Positions 12,190-22,572 of a stretch of 64,000 nt of DNA are shown piece after piece (position 1 is the first letter of the stretch; each line of letters opens with the position of its first letter). Source of the stretch: Camellia lanceoleosa (taxonomy: Eukaryota; Streptophyta; Magnoliopsida; Ericales; Theaceae); NCBI GenBank assembly GCA_025200525.1, contig CM045770.1, positions 83,323,647-83,387,646 on the forward strand. The letters are read 5' to 3'. Below the pieces are notes generated by a model. It ran no database searches, was not told the origin of the DNA, and worked only from the letters and a program-made list of their open reading frames with translations. The translations under genes and the position numbers were made by a program.

Positions 12190-15100
12190 TCTTACAATTG
12201 ATTCTCTACTCTTAAGGGATGGGAACAACTGGATGGCTGTAGTCATCTGCTGCCTTCGATCAACCAGTCCTTGGTTGGTGATTTGTAGCTTGGTGGCAGT
12301 TCAATCCAAAACTAGGTTAATTGTTGATAACTCTTCCTCTAGTTGAGCTTTCTTCTCCAAAAGTTGGGCTCGAAATTGGGAGACAGAGGAATGTTGTTCT
12401 TTCAATTCAGATACTTCAGCATGTATATGGGAAACAAATTCCTGGTCTCTCAACAATTTCTTCTATGCAGCTTTGGCAACATGGCAGAGGTTGACATAAA
12501 AGTCAATAGTAGCCGCTGCCTGAGACAAATGACTTGAAATGGCCACGTTGGATTGCTCAATGGCCTTACAGCACTGGAAGAAACCATTCTTGATAATAGG
12601 TCTTTGCAAGGCTTTAAATGGGATTCTCGAGAACAATGTCAGCAACTCCAAACAGATGCCCAAATCCAGTGAAGGTGAGAAAGTCCTACTAATGGTTGAA
12701 GAGCTCTCAAAAATTTCCAAGAAAGAATCAGCCAGAACCAATGGCTCAGTTTCATTACTGATTGTTGGAATGATAGAAAGCATGTCAAAAAGGCTAGCTA
12801 GTCTAGCTTCGAAAATGTTCATCTCTTTTATTGACATTGGTGGTGCAAAAAGGGCTCCAGTGGTCAGAAGAGATGACTGCATAGGGATAGGAGAGGAAGA
12901 TGAAGTGTCCCTAGCAGTTTCCATAGTCCTGGCCACCAGTAGGTCAAGAGAAGAAGGGTTGGAGCTAGATAATGATGGTGGACAAAGAATTGGTGAGCTA
13001 TCAGTATCTTTTCTGAGGGAATCAGCTATTACTGGAGATGAAGTAATAACTGGGATCTCCTCAGGAGGGGAAAGAGCAGCAAAGATTGCAGGGAGAATAA
13101 ATTGGGCTAAGTTAAAGGTTAGAAGAGGAAGGTATAGAGTTAAGCCAAAGGATAAAGAGATAGGAATGCTTTGCCTCAAAAGATGTATGAAAAATGTAGA
13201 ACCAGGATGTAGGAGTATTGCCTGAATGGGCTTTACACTTAGAGGCACTTTAGTGTCACTCTTCTTTTTCTTTTTTGAGGATGCTTCTAATTGTCTTTCA
13301 ACTTCAGTTGAAACTAAAGAAGTCCTTATTGAAGGAGAAGGTAAAGCAGTTGTTGCTGCAAAAGAAGAAATATGAAGCAATGTTAAGTTTCAGTGTTGAA
13401 AACTTGAGAAAGGAAACTAGAGACACAAAAGGGAATTACTAGTTTCAGAAGTGGTAGCAATGGTTTGGGAACTGCGAAGGGTATAATGTTCAACAGTTTG
13501 TTGCCTCCTTACAGTTTCTCTTTGGAGTGCATTAGCAGCAGTAGCTTTATCCCTAAGTATTTGTTGTTGTCTCCTCTTCTCATCCCTCTGGAACACAATA
13601 ATCTCTTTGAAGTGTTCCACTTCCACTGCTTTAGCAGATGCTTCATGAACGGGATCCCCAGTGAAATCAGAGAGAGAGACCGTTATTTTCTTATTTTTTT
13701 TTAATGGTGTCTCATGCTCTTTCTTTGTTTCCTCTTCTCCCATGTGAGCCTCAGGTACCTCCTATTCAGGATCAAACAAGAGCGTTCTTTTTTTTTTTTT
13801 TTTTGCTACTTGCTCTTGAGGAGATTTAAAGCTTGAACTTTTTTAGAAGAGTCTCCCTGTGAGGTATCTATACCACCTACGCCAAAGAATGAACTATAAG
13901 TAAACAAAAATTTTTTTAAAAAAGCATTATAAAGAAAGAGAAAAGAAAAGAAGCAACAGTGCATACCTTTCTTCGAAACAGCTTGAGTGACTCTAGGAAG
14001 AGGTGAGGCAGCAGAAGCAGCCTTTGTGGTAGCAGGGGTAAAAGCTGGGGCAGCATGAGCAGTAGAGGAAGTAACAACGCCAGGCCCTTTAGACTTGGCT
14101 TGAGGCACATCTAGTATCACTAATAGATCTTGAGGAGAAATGGCCAAATACACCTCCATATTGGCCATCTATCAATTCTGGTTCCTTTTCAGTGTATTGT
14201 TTTGGGAAATGAAGAGTAGGTATTCAAAATCAATCAAGTTTTGGATAAACTTGGAGGTTAGCTCTTCTAATCTAGATCGGGGAACTTTCAGTTCTTTATT
14301 CATAAGGTTTGAGTTGGATTCACTGCAGAGAGGGATAGGGATCCCTTGAAAGAGTCCAAATTGCTTAGCAAATTGGGCAGGACAATAGAGCTCAGAGATA
14401 CACTTATAAGATCTGGAGTTCATGGTGCCAATGAATAGCTCATTTGGGATCAAAATAGAAGCCCAGATACTTTTGTGCTGAGGCCTGGAACAGGACTTAT
14501 CGTTCAAAAAGGTCCTCAACTAAGCTGGGCCAATATTGGCTTCGAAGGGGCAAAAGAATGTGTGAAAAGAAGGAGAAGTTGAAAGTTGGTGAAAGAAAGA
14601 AAAATAGAAGGCAAAGTTGGAAGGATAAAGAGAGACATTGGATGACTTCATGCCATAAGTGGTAAGGTTTGGTATTAAAAACTTTAGACACTTAGAACGC
14701 AAATCAGTGAAGTATGCAAAAAGCCAAAGTTGGAGTATCCAAAATGGACCTCCTTAATTGGCATCCATGGGTTTTTTACAAAAGAGTGAACAAGCTCTGT
14801 AGACATAGCCCAAAATATATGGAGTTAAGGCCACTTGTTTATACAAAACAAAGGCTTTGGCGAGAGGGGCAAACTCAGGCATAATCCTCTGAGAAGAAGT
14901 ACAGAAGAGGAATTTGCAAAGCCAATACAATAAAAAGGAAAAGAATTCCCTATCAGTCATAGGGCCTTTTTTTTTGTTCTCAGTTTTGACAAAGTCACTA
15001 TAGGATGAGTTCAGAGGGGGAAGAGATAAAGGGATGCTAAGGTCAGGATAGTCTAGACCAAAGAGAGTGCCAATAGGAGATAACCCTAACAGATGGCAGA

Positions 15101-15613
15101 TGTCAAGGATAGTAGGAGCCATCATACCACATCTAAATTGGAAGAAATTGAAAGCAGAATTCCAAAACAAAGAGCAGCAGGTATTAAAAATGAGTCTTTC
15201 GAAATGGTGAACCTGGATAGTTGAAGGGCATCAAAGAGGCAAAGTTCTTGGAGATCCAGTGTTCTAGCAGGGATGACCCGATCATACCATTCCTCCTATT
15301 TTGGTCTTACTGTGGGCCAGCAGCGATGGGCTCGGTTCACTCTCCAGCTTCCCCAATCAAGACCGCCTTCATAAAGGAGACAATGGTCCTCCAAACGTGG
15401 GTATAGAACTGGAAGCTGAGTAAGGACCTCTTTGAAAATAGGCCCAAGCACATATTCCTGTTGTTCATGGCGACGGCAAATGAAAATACACCTATCAATA
15501 GCACTTTTCTCACCAGCTTTATATTTCTCACACTCTTTAACAATGTTCCTTTTTAAGGCTGCGGATGGACTCACACACTTCACGACTGGTATCTTCGAAG
15601 AGGAAGAAGCCAT
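12190..15613 (-). pseudogene. antisense gene 2 of Tat element: plant-mobile-domain-like protein with coiled-coil tail
   Basis: Transcribed opposite to pol, starting MASSSSKIPVVK at 15613. The N-terminal part contains FQFRCGMMAPTILDICHLLG, SFLLYWLCKFLFCTSSQ, VALTPYILGYVYRACSLF and NMEVYLAISPQDLLV, in the style of the plant mobile domain found in MULE and gypsy elements. Then comes a Lys/Glu-rich region (FTGDPVHEASAKAVEVEH, ETVRRQQTVEHYT), and then a long open stretch at 12463-13380 ending in an Ala/Gln/Glu-rich coiled coil (ELKEQHSSVSQFRAQLLEKK). An 84-bp intron at 13356-13439 (GTAATT...TTTTGCAG on the minus strand) joins TSET to TTTTALPSPS in frame. Stops and frameshifts elsewhere make this copy non-functional. 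Antisense genes at this place are known in Tat elements; the exact role is unknown. Confidence 0.75.
13356..13439 (-). other. intron in antisense gene 2 (left copy)
   Basis: 84 bp with a GTAATT donor and a pyrimidine-rich TTTTGCAG acceptor on the minus strand. Read unspliced, the frame stops after NSLLCL; spliced, it continues in frame. The right copy (58770-58853) has the same length, the same sites and the same in-frame result. Confidence 0.7.
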
Positions 15614-16524
15614 TGACAGAAGTTTTCAAAAGACGAAGTTGAGAAAGAGGGTAAAGGAGAGGAGAAGTCAATAGATATAAAGGGTTTCTGTGTTGGGCGA
15701 GCAAGTAAATTAAAAGTACGAAAGGAAAGGGTTTTTAAATCTTTTTGGTTGAAAATTGCCCAATCATTTTAAATGGGTAGAATTCATAAAGAAGTACTGA
15801 AGGTACGGATGCAAAGAGTTTCTCTCAATAGTGATAATTTGGGAGGGAAACGTATCTTAAACACTTATATTGGCTTCGAAATCAAATATTTGGCTTCGAA
15901 GCCCAGCTTTGGCTCCAAAGTCAGGTGACAAACATCCAGCTAGGACTTCGAAAGCAAGAAGTTGACTTCGAAACACATTTCATGCCTAAGAGTACAAGAA
16001 TCCTTAGGTGTTTGTTTACTTCAAGGGGATTGAAGACTTGCTTTTAGGTTTCTTATTGAAAGTAAAATCCTTCGAAGTAAAATTTGAAATACTCTGCAGC
16101 TATAATTTGTTTATTCTAGACTTCGAAGTGGCAAAAAACCAATATTTGGTTAAGCAGTAAAAAACACAAAGGGACTCATTCTTTTAGAATAAAATAGTGC
16201 AATTCCTAAGAGAAGTTTCCATACTTCGAAAAACGTAGACTGTTTTTTCGAAACAAAAATAGTTAATTCGAAACTGTTGATTGTGTTAGCCATATGATTG
16301 GAATGAGAAGACCTAAGGCAAAGATTGTCAATTACATGCCATATGTTGGGGAAATTCAAATTAGGTTTCCAGTATTCCATTGGAAATGTTCAAATTAGAT
16401 TTCAAATGACAAAATTGGTAAATTCGAAGCTCTGATTTTGTTTGCTTTGGGCGAATAGAATAAAATCAGACCATGCTGAATAAAGAAAGGAAAACTTAGC
16501 TTTATTAATATGAAAGGAATTACA
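15614..16524. other. spacer between the antisense genes, TTCGAA cluster
   Basis: The region between the two antisense genes is non-coding. It holds about ten copies of the palindrome TTCGAA between 15876 and 16425, for example GCTTCGAAATC, GCTTCGAAGCC and ACTTCGAAAGC. It is the natural place for the promoter of antisense gene 2 (reading left) and the 3' end of antisense gene 1. No TATA box is obvious. A binding-site role for TTCGAA is a guess. Confidence 0.5.
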
Positions 16525-17827
16525 TTAGAAAGCCTTCTTGGCTACAAATTCAGTTTCATAAAAATAAGGAATAGAAAAAATAACAAGGTCATGGAATTTG
16601 TTCCAATAGTGGTCAATTAATTAATGTTCCTTTTCATTCTGTCCTCTATCCTCTCCAAGCTAAGTTGCAGTAGCTGATATGCTCTTATTTGATGAAAAAG
16701 TTGTTCAGCTTTTATTTCGAACTCTGTTTCCTTCAATCCTTGTTCCATCTCATCAATATCTAAATCATCCCAGTATGTAGAATATTTATTCTTGAAGTCA
16801 TTATATTCGTCAATAAGGTTCTCTGCTTCATACTGAGTGTGAATTCAATGGGCTGAGACTTTGTCCAAAGATTGAGTGGAAGCCAAAGAAGTTTGGTACC
16901 AATGAAGAAGCAATGGGAGTTGATCCAAAAACATCTGAAGTTCTGCTTGAGCAATTGGGTTGAAGATATGACCTCGAGTCATAATGTCACAAGCCCATCG
17001 AAAGTTTTTAAGAGGAATATCACCTCCAAGAACATTGAAGGCTAAATGAGAAAAAGCTGCAAGCAAAAGTTGAGCTTGATATCGCTTAAATATAGTGGGG
17101 GGAGCTAGAGGTTGGCAGGAAGGAAGAAACTTATTCTCAAAGAGAGTAAGTCTCAGTTCTTCCATGCAATGAGGGTTTTGAGGAAGTGGAGGCACAAGAG
17201 GATCCATTCCAAAGGAAAAAGGGAACTGGGGGTTATTTACATATTCAAGCTAGTCAGTAGAGCAAAATTTTGCCTTCTGGGCTAAGAATGACGAGTTGTA
17301 TCCTCGTGCTTCCTCTGGACGAGGAGTGGCTCGCACTATCTTCGTAAGTGTGGAAGATGTGTACCATGCTATAAGTAAGTTGTCTTCCAAACTGCGCCGA
17401 AAATCGATGGATACATAAGGGTAGACCACCGAGCTCTGGGCAAAAGGAAGGAAAGACAGAGGATCAGCGAATTCGACAAATCGATGGTTAATTCACTCTC
17501 TTAGCTTGGATTCCTCAGGTTCCGGCCAGTTTCGCAGCCAGAAGCTTTAGAAGAAAAAGAGGAAGCCACAGCCTCATCCCACGTAAAAGGTTTTGTGGTA
17601 GAAGAAGAGCTTCCAATATCCATTTTTGCAAAGTTTTAAACTAAAAAATTGTGAACAATAGGTTCATGATCCAAAGGTCAATGATTTACAAAAGCTTCTA
17701 TGACTTGAATAAATAGAGATGGATAGGTGTGGCTAATAAATGCATGAAAATTCTTTCGAGGGCGAACATCATTATCTAACAACTCTTTGTATGCTTGATC
17801 TGTGTCAGGAAAGGTTTGTTTGGCCAT
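16525..17827 (-). pseudogene. antisense gene 1 of Tat element (unknown function)
   Basis: It starts MAKQTF at 17827 on the minus strand and ends with a stop at 16525-16527 after FVAKKAF. Conserved pieces shared with the right copy are DQAYKELLDNDV, ISHTYPSLF, MDPLVPPLPQNPHCMEELRL, AFNVLGGDIPLKNFRWACDI and QLPLLLHWYQTSL. The C-terminal part is acidic and helical (LEQGLKEFE-type). I do not recognise a named domain. Several internal stops (for example after VNH and after SAH) disable this copy. It reads away from the 3' LTR, so it may use LTR-internal or nearby antisense promoters (inference). Confidence 0.65.
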
Positions 17828-17998
17828 GCGAATTGTATCAGTCTTTTTAAATGCTCAAATAGTGGGAAATGTTCAAGGTGTATAAAAGAATTTAATGTAG
17901 TCGGTTGCAATTCTAAGAAGATGCAAAGCCAATGCACGTCCTAGGACGTGGGTAAAGTGCTTTGATTCACTAATATCACCAAGTATTGGGTATATTAG

Positions 17999-18010
17999 TG
18001 CGGGGGGTAA
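17999..18010 (+). other. polypurine tract before 3' LTR
   Basis: GTGCGGGGGGTAA sits directly before TGTTGG. Its position and purine run fit the plus-strand primer. The right copy has GTGCGAGGGG followed directly by TTGG, having lost TAATG. Confidence 0.6.
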
Positions 18011-18755
18011 TGTTGGTTGTATGATTTGTATAAGCCAATCACAGTTCAATACGTGACATGAAAAGGGCAATTTGGAGAGTTAATATAAATTGCCAACCAT
18101 AGTCAGACACATGTCAACCCATACTGGTAATAATGGCTCTGCATAGCACTGGAATGATCGAGGTATATAAGGTGATGTGGCCTAATGGTTACTCACAAGA
18201 TTCAAATTCAAAATCAGGAAGGAAGCCTAACTGCAAATATGACGTAATGAGACTGACTATGAGAGAGCATGTTCAACAATTATGGAGGGACATTTCGACA
18301 GTTAAAAACCTATTTCGATAGTTATCATTGAGAAGTATAAATAGCAGAGAAGGCCCTAGAAAAAGGATCCAGACTCATATCAAAAAATCAGTTTTATTTA
18401 CTTTATTTTCCTTTCCAGTTCTTTACATTTCTGTACTTCAAATTCCCGTACTGCACTTCATTCATAGGAGTAGTTTCAAATAGTTTGTTGCTGTGAACCT
18501 CTACGAGGCTGGATCAGATCATTAAAAGTTTTCCATTTTACTTAATGAAATTCTGAAATTATTCTTCACTTGGTTGTTATTTACTGAATTCTCCTAAACA
18601 AGCCACCAATAAAAGTCCTCTTCATTGAGACTGAAAGAACTAAAAAACAATCGTCTGATAATTGGTTGGCAATTAATCTTCTGTAAGGACTGATTAATCC
18701 TTACTGGTACGCTTAAAATTACAATGCTAACCTTCGAAAGCCAAAAAAGCCAACA
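18011..18755 (+). repeat. 3' LTR of Tat element
   Basis: TGTTGGTTGTATG ... AAAGCCAACA, 745 bp, flanked on the right by ACGGT (target site). It matches the 5' LTR at 3081-3823 and, in reverse complement, 53508-54260. It contains TATATAAGG at about 18164-18172, a possible TATA box, and AATAAAA-like words in its 3' part. The inverted terminal TGTTGG/CCAACA is intact. Confidence 0.92.
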
Positions 18756-20956
18756 ACGGTATAGTCCAAAATAGGTTAAAAAGTGGGAAATAACTATTAA
18801 CCCACTTTCTAAAAGAGCCTAAGCCCTAAATGTCTCATACTCATGTGTGTACTTGTGTGTGTCTTATGCCTCAAATAGAGGCGTTCACAATTCAGTTATG
18901 GTCAAAGAGCTTTTAATCTACTATTCGTCCGCTGGATTGGCGGATTGAAAAAAGTCAATCTTCATCTGTCTACTGGATTAAGCAGATTGGCAGATGGATG
19001 CAAATCGACTTAGCGGTTTAAACTTTGATAAATTTTAAACATAATACAATAACTTGTCAATATTTTTTTATTTTTTTTTGATAACAATCAAACTCTTTGA
19101 ACAAAACCAAAAAATTATCAAGTAAATTGTCAAATATCAATAATAAATACATATAAGAAAATTATGCATTATCAAAACTATTTCATTACTTTTTTTTTAT
19201 CCAAAAACTATTTAATTTGATTTTTAAAAAAATGACAAAATTAAATCTTATATTTTTCACACAAAAAATCAAATATCAACACTTGCCATTTGATAAAAAG
19301 GATTTCTAAATTGAAAACACAACAGAATATCTAAACTCTTTTTCAATTGAAAACACAAACAAAATATCTAAATACATTAAAAACACAAAATTTTACAAAT
19401 TTCTAGGGATGCTCGCGATTTGGCAGTTTGGTTGCGGCTAAAGTAACCTCAAATTCGCCATCCGTCCAAAACTAGACGGATTTGAAAAAATCAATCCGCA
19501 ATCGCCCACTCATCATCACGCATCTATCCAAAATGTGGCAGATTGGTTTGGTCAATTTGGGGGATCAGAATATCCGTTACTCACCCATAATCTCAAATGT
19601 TTAGGAGCACAAGTTTTTTATAGGTAAAAACCATGAGATATTTAATCATTACATAGGTCTATTTTGGCGATTGGATTAAAGGTTAATTTTTAAATTTTTT
19701 GATTTTTCTGCACATCTTTTTTTAAAAAAAAATAAAAACAAAAATAAAAAAATAATTACAATAAGAAAATCTTTGCACTCATTTGGCATAATGCTACAGA
19801 GCTAAAATAGTCACAAATAAATAATATAGATTAAAAAGTCAATAAGATAATGTCACATCTAAATTATAATTATTTCATTTTTTTTCTCACAAAAGTAAAA
19901 AAAAAACTCATACCAAACGAGACTTTTTAGTCCTAGACTAAAAAAATTAAAAAGTTAAAAAATTAACCCACATCCCAAACGAACCCCTTGTAGGAGTTGT
20001 TTGGGATGTTCTAAATAAGGCCTCGTTTGGGAACCTTCCCTTTTAGTCAAAAAGTTAAAAAGTTATTAAATTAGCCAAAAAGTCAACAACTCATACCAAA
20101 AAGTCAAAGATTCTCTTCTCTCTACTTTTTGCACATCTTTTTGTAAAAAGTCAAAAAATCATCCCAAACATATTAGTCTTTTTTAGCTCATATTTTAGCC
20201 AAATAGTCAAAAAATTACTAAATTAGCATGTTTCCAAACGAAGCCTAAGTGTATTTTTTGACTTTTTATGAACTATGGATTGGGTTTGAAGTGATGTGGT
20301 AGAGAGGTGATGTGACTTAATTAAGATGATGTAATTTAAATAGAATAGTGACTTTTTGACTTTTTTAGAAGATGCCAAACCTAGCTGAAATGTTTAAAAA
20401 CTAAGAAAATTTTATTATACACACCTGTTGAAAGGGGTATATCGTATATACCATTAATTATGTCAATTTTTTTTAATTATTATGTTATTTTTTTTTAAAT
20501 TTATACTTATGATGATATTTTAATTATGAGTTATGAAAATTTTGACAGATATTTGATTATAATATTTTTTTAATTATCAATAAGAAATTATAAAATTGTA
20601 TTAATTTTTTTAATTATAGAGTGTAATTCTGTCTCAAAGCATGTGTACTATAAGCCTCGTTTAGGAAGCCGGTTAAAAGTTAAAAATCACTTTTTAACTT
20701 ATTTTGAATTATATCTCTTATATTTTTTATATATTTTTTTTAAAAAAATCAAAAAAATAATTTTTAATTATTTTTTCAAAATAGGCCATAATCTTTTGTT
20801 TTAAAAAAATAATTAATAAAAAAGTAATTAACCATTTTTTCAAATTCTTTGAAAAATATTTTTAAAAAATTAGAAACAAATATGGTGAATAATGTTAATA
20901 ACCGGTCAAATAAATTAATAAAATTAAAAATTCCGACAAACAGTACATTCATCAAT

Positions 20957-21102
20957 TCAGCTGAGAGTTCTCTCTGTCTTTTGAGAGAGAAAATACCAGT
21001 TTTTGAGGACACCGCCTTCTCTTTATAGAAATGGAGATATACTTCATACACCTTGAAGGGAAGCACGGCACCGTGCTTTCCAAGCAAAAGATTTGGCGGT
21101 GT
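20957..21102. other. nested inverted repeats (hairpin-forming)
   Basis: The stem GGGAAGCACGG / CCGTGCTTTCC lies at 21058-21082, inside a wider pair ACACCGCC (about 21009) / GGCGGTGT (about 21093). Just upstream is a second stem, GAGAGTTCTCTCTGTC against TTTGAGAGAGAAAA with CAG/CTG ends. The right arm (51430-51585) keeps both structures, with a perfect 9-bp stem GGGAAGCAC/GTGCTTCCC at 51461-51484. The function is unknown. Confidence 0.5.
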
Positions 21103-21654
21103 GCTTTTCGTATAAACAATGATATCTACACGTGCTTCTACTGAATTAGTTTGACATGTATTAAATAAGTTAAAAAAATTAAAAAATTATTATCTTATTT
21201 AATTCACATCATCTTATTTAAATCACATCACCTCTATAACAAATCACATCAAATTCAACCCAAACCTAATCCAAACCCACCAATAAGTCAAAAAGTACAC
21301 TTTTTTAGGACATCCCAAACCAACCCTAAAATTCTGAAAAAAATTGTAAATTAGTGATCTCTTTTCAAAATATTTGTAAATTCAAGAAAATATTCATAAT
21401 TTTAATTATTAAAATTATTACTAATTCATGAAAAATTATATAACATTATAATTATTAATATATATGAACTGTACCACTTATTTGTATTTTTCTTTAAATA
21501 TGTACTGAATTAAATTTTTTCCAAAGTTTTACATGTAGTTGTAGAATTATTAACAGTCACTCATTTTAATAATTTATTTTATGTTATAATATTTTTATTT
21601 TATTATGTTTGTCTATAAAAAAAAATAACAAATATATTTTTAAAATATCGCATT

Positions 21655-21912
21655 CGTTTGGCAACTTGGGTTGGGTTGGGTTGGGTTGGGTTGGGTTTGG
21701 GTTATTTTAGTCACAAAAGACAAAATAAGTTTTTTCGCCTAATAAAAAAAATTTCACATTCAATCCATAATCATTATTTCTTTCTCTCATAAAAAGTCAA
21801 AAAAATAAAAAAAAATTTATCCCACACGTGGCTTTTTAGCCCGAGGCTTATTAACCTAGGCTAAAATAACTAAAAATTCAAAAAGCCAACTTACTTCCCA
21901 AACAAGCTCATA
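21655..21912. repeat. family A MITE with (TTGGG)n run
   Basis: Begins CGTTTGGCAACTTGGG and contains TTGGG repeated about six times, then GTTTGGGTTATTTTAGTC. It ends AACTTACTTCCCAAACAAGC. The counterpart in the right arm is 50780-51045 with CCCAA repeats. The repeat is a pentamer and not the usual plant telomere heptamer. Confidence 0.6.
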
Positions 21913-22572
21913 CTATTCATTTTTTTAAAGATAAATATTATTACATAAAAAATTATGATTATTGAATCAATTTTTTTTTTTCTTTTTCTCTACCATGTAA
22001 TGATCATATAGAGAGTTCGTTTGGGGATTTAGGTTTGGAGTTTTTTTGGTTAAAATAACTAAAAAAACAAAATAAGTTTTTTAGTTTAATAAAACAAAAT
22101 ATTACATCTAACCTATAATCATTACATTTTTTATCTTACAAAAGTAAAAAAAAATTCATCCCAAACAAAACTTTTTAGCCTTAGATTAAAAAAATCAAAA
22201 AACCAACTCACTTCCCAAACAAACCCAAAAGAAACTATTCAAATGAGGCCTCTTTTGAAAATATTTTTTAAAAATTAATTTCTATTTTCAAAAATTAAAG
22301 ATTAAAATAATATAAATTTCTTATTTTGTCATTTTTTTAAATTTATTAATAACACAAAATTTATAATCATGACAATTGATATTCTTTAAAAAAATATTGT
22401 CAAAGGATAATTTTAAAAAATTAATATTTTTTAAATGTAATAATTATATTACTAAAAGAAATTAAATTTCCAATAGGAATTATTATTTTAAGTTGAAGAA
22501 ATATTTTTTTATAAAAATAAAAAAATATATTTATTTAAATCATTTTAAATAATCCTTATTCATTCAAATTAT

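Larger units (their letters stand above)
3081..18755 (+). mobile_element. Ty3/gypsy retrotransposon, Tat lineage (complete, decayed)
   Basis: Two direct LTRs (3081-3823 and 18011-18755) start TGTTGG; the 3' LTR ends CCAACA. They enclose gag, protease, reverse transcriptase, RNase H, an archaeal-type second RNase H and integrase in sense. Two genes lie antisense between pol and the 3' LTR. The extra RNase H after the first one and the antisense genes are hallmarks of the Tat lineage. The target-site duplication is ATGGT at 3076-3080 and ACGGT at 18756-18760. All sense reading frames have stops and frameshifts, so the copy is not autonomous. The LTRs differ by roughly 15-20% over their first 100 bases by eye, nearly all transitions, which points to an old insertion. 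A MITE (10866-11361) has since entered the integrase. Confidence 0.92.
10533..22572 (+). repeat. left arm of a large inverted duplication
   Basis: The whole segment recurs in reverse complement at 50095-63574: integrase, antisense genes, 3' LTR, target site and the 3.8 kb of MITE-rich flank. The inner end is clear: both copies agree up to TTCATTCAAATTAT, then diverge. The outer end is set only by an LTR insertion at 63575 on the other arm, so the true arm may be longer. The left arm alone carries the MITE at 10866-11361. Confidence 0.88.
18756..22572. other. MITE-rich flank, duplicated in the right arm
   Basis: No gene is seen. It holds family A units (about 19790-19990, 20020-20250, 21655-21912, 22010-22235) and family B units (about 20255-20395, 21150-21330) with the words GACTTTTT, GATGTGATGTGTTAGAGAGG and CCAAACTAGCCC. 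Around 18880-19580 there is a segment with words such as ACGGATTTGAAAAAATCAATC and CCGCAATCGCC, shared with 52660-53380. A short minus-strand reading frame at 20776-21087 is not supported: its counterpart in the right arm is not conserved as protein. Confidence 0.7.

Noticed and set aside
12539..13225. 228-codon plus-strand reading frame
   Set aside because: It is the complement of the conserved antisense gene 2; the right copy does not preserve it, whereas the minus-strand protein is conserved in both copies.
13894..13966. A second GT-AG intron (73 bp; 64 bp at 58287-58350 in the right copy) in antisense gene 2
   Set aside because: The sites look good, but splicing would shift the frame, while both copies read through in frame unspliced (they differ by 9 nt); left unassigned.
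20776..21087. 103-codon minus-strand frame in the left arm
   Set aside because: The corresponding right-arm sequence changes the frame; it overlaps the hairpin region and AT-rich DNA.
21660..21705. Interstitial telomere repeat
   Set aside because: The unit is TTGGG, not the plant TTTAGGG heptamer.
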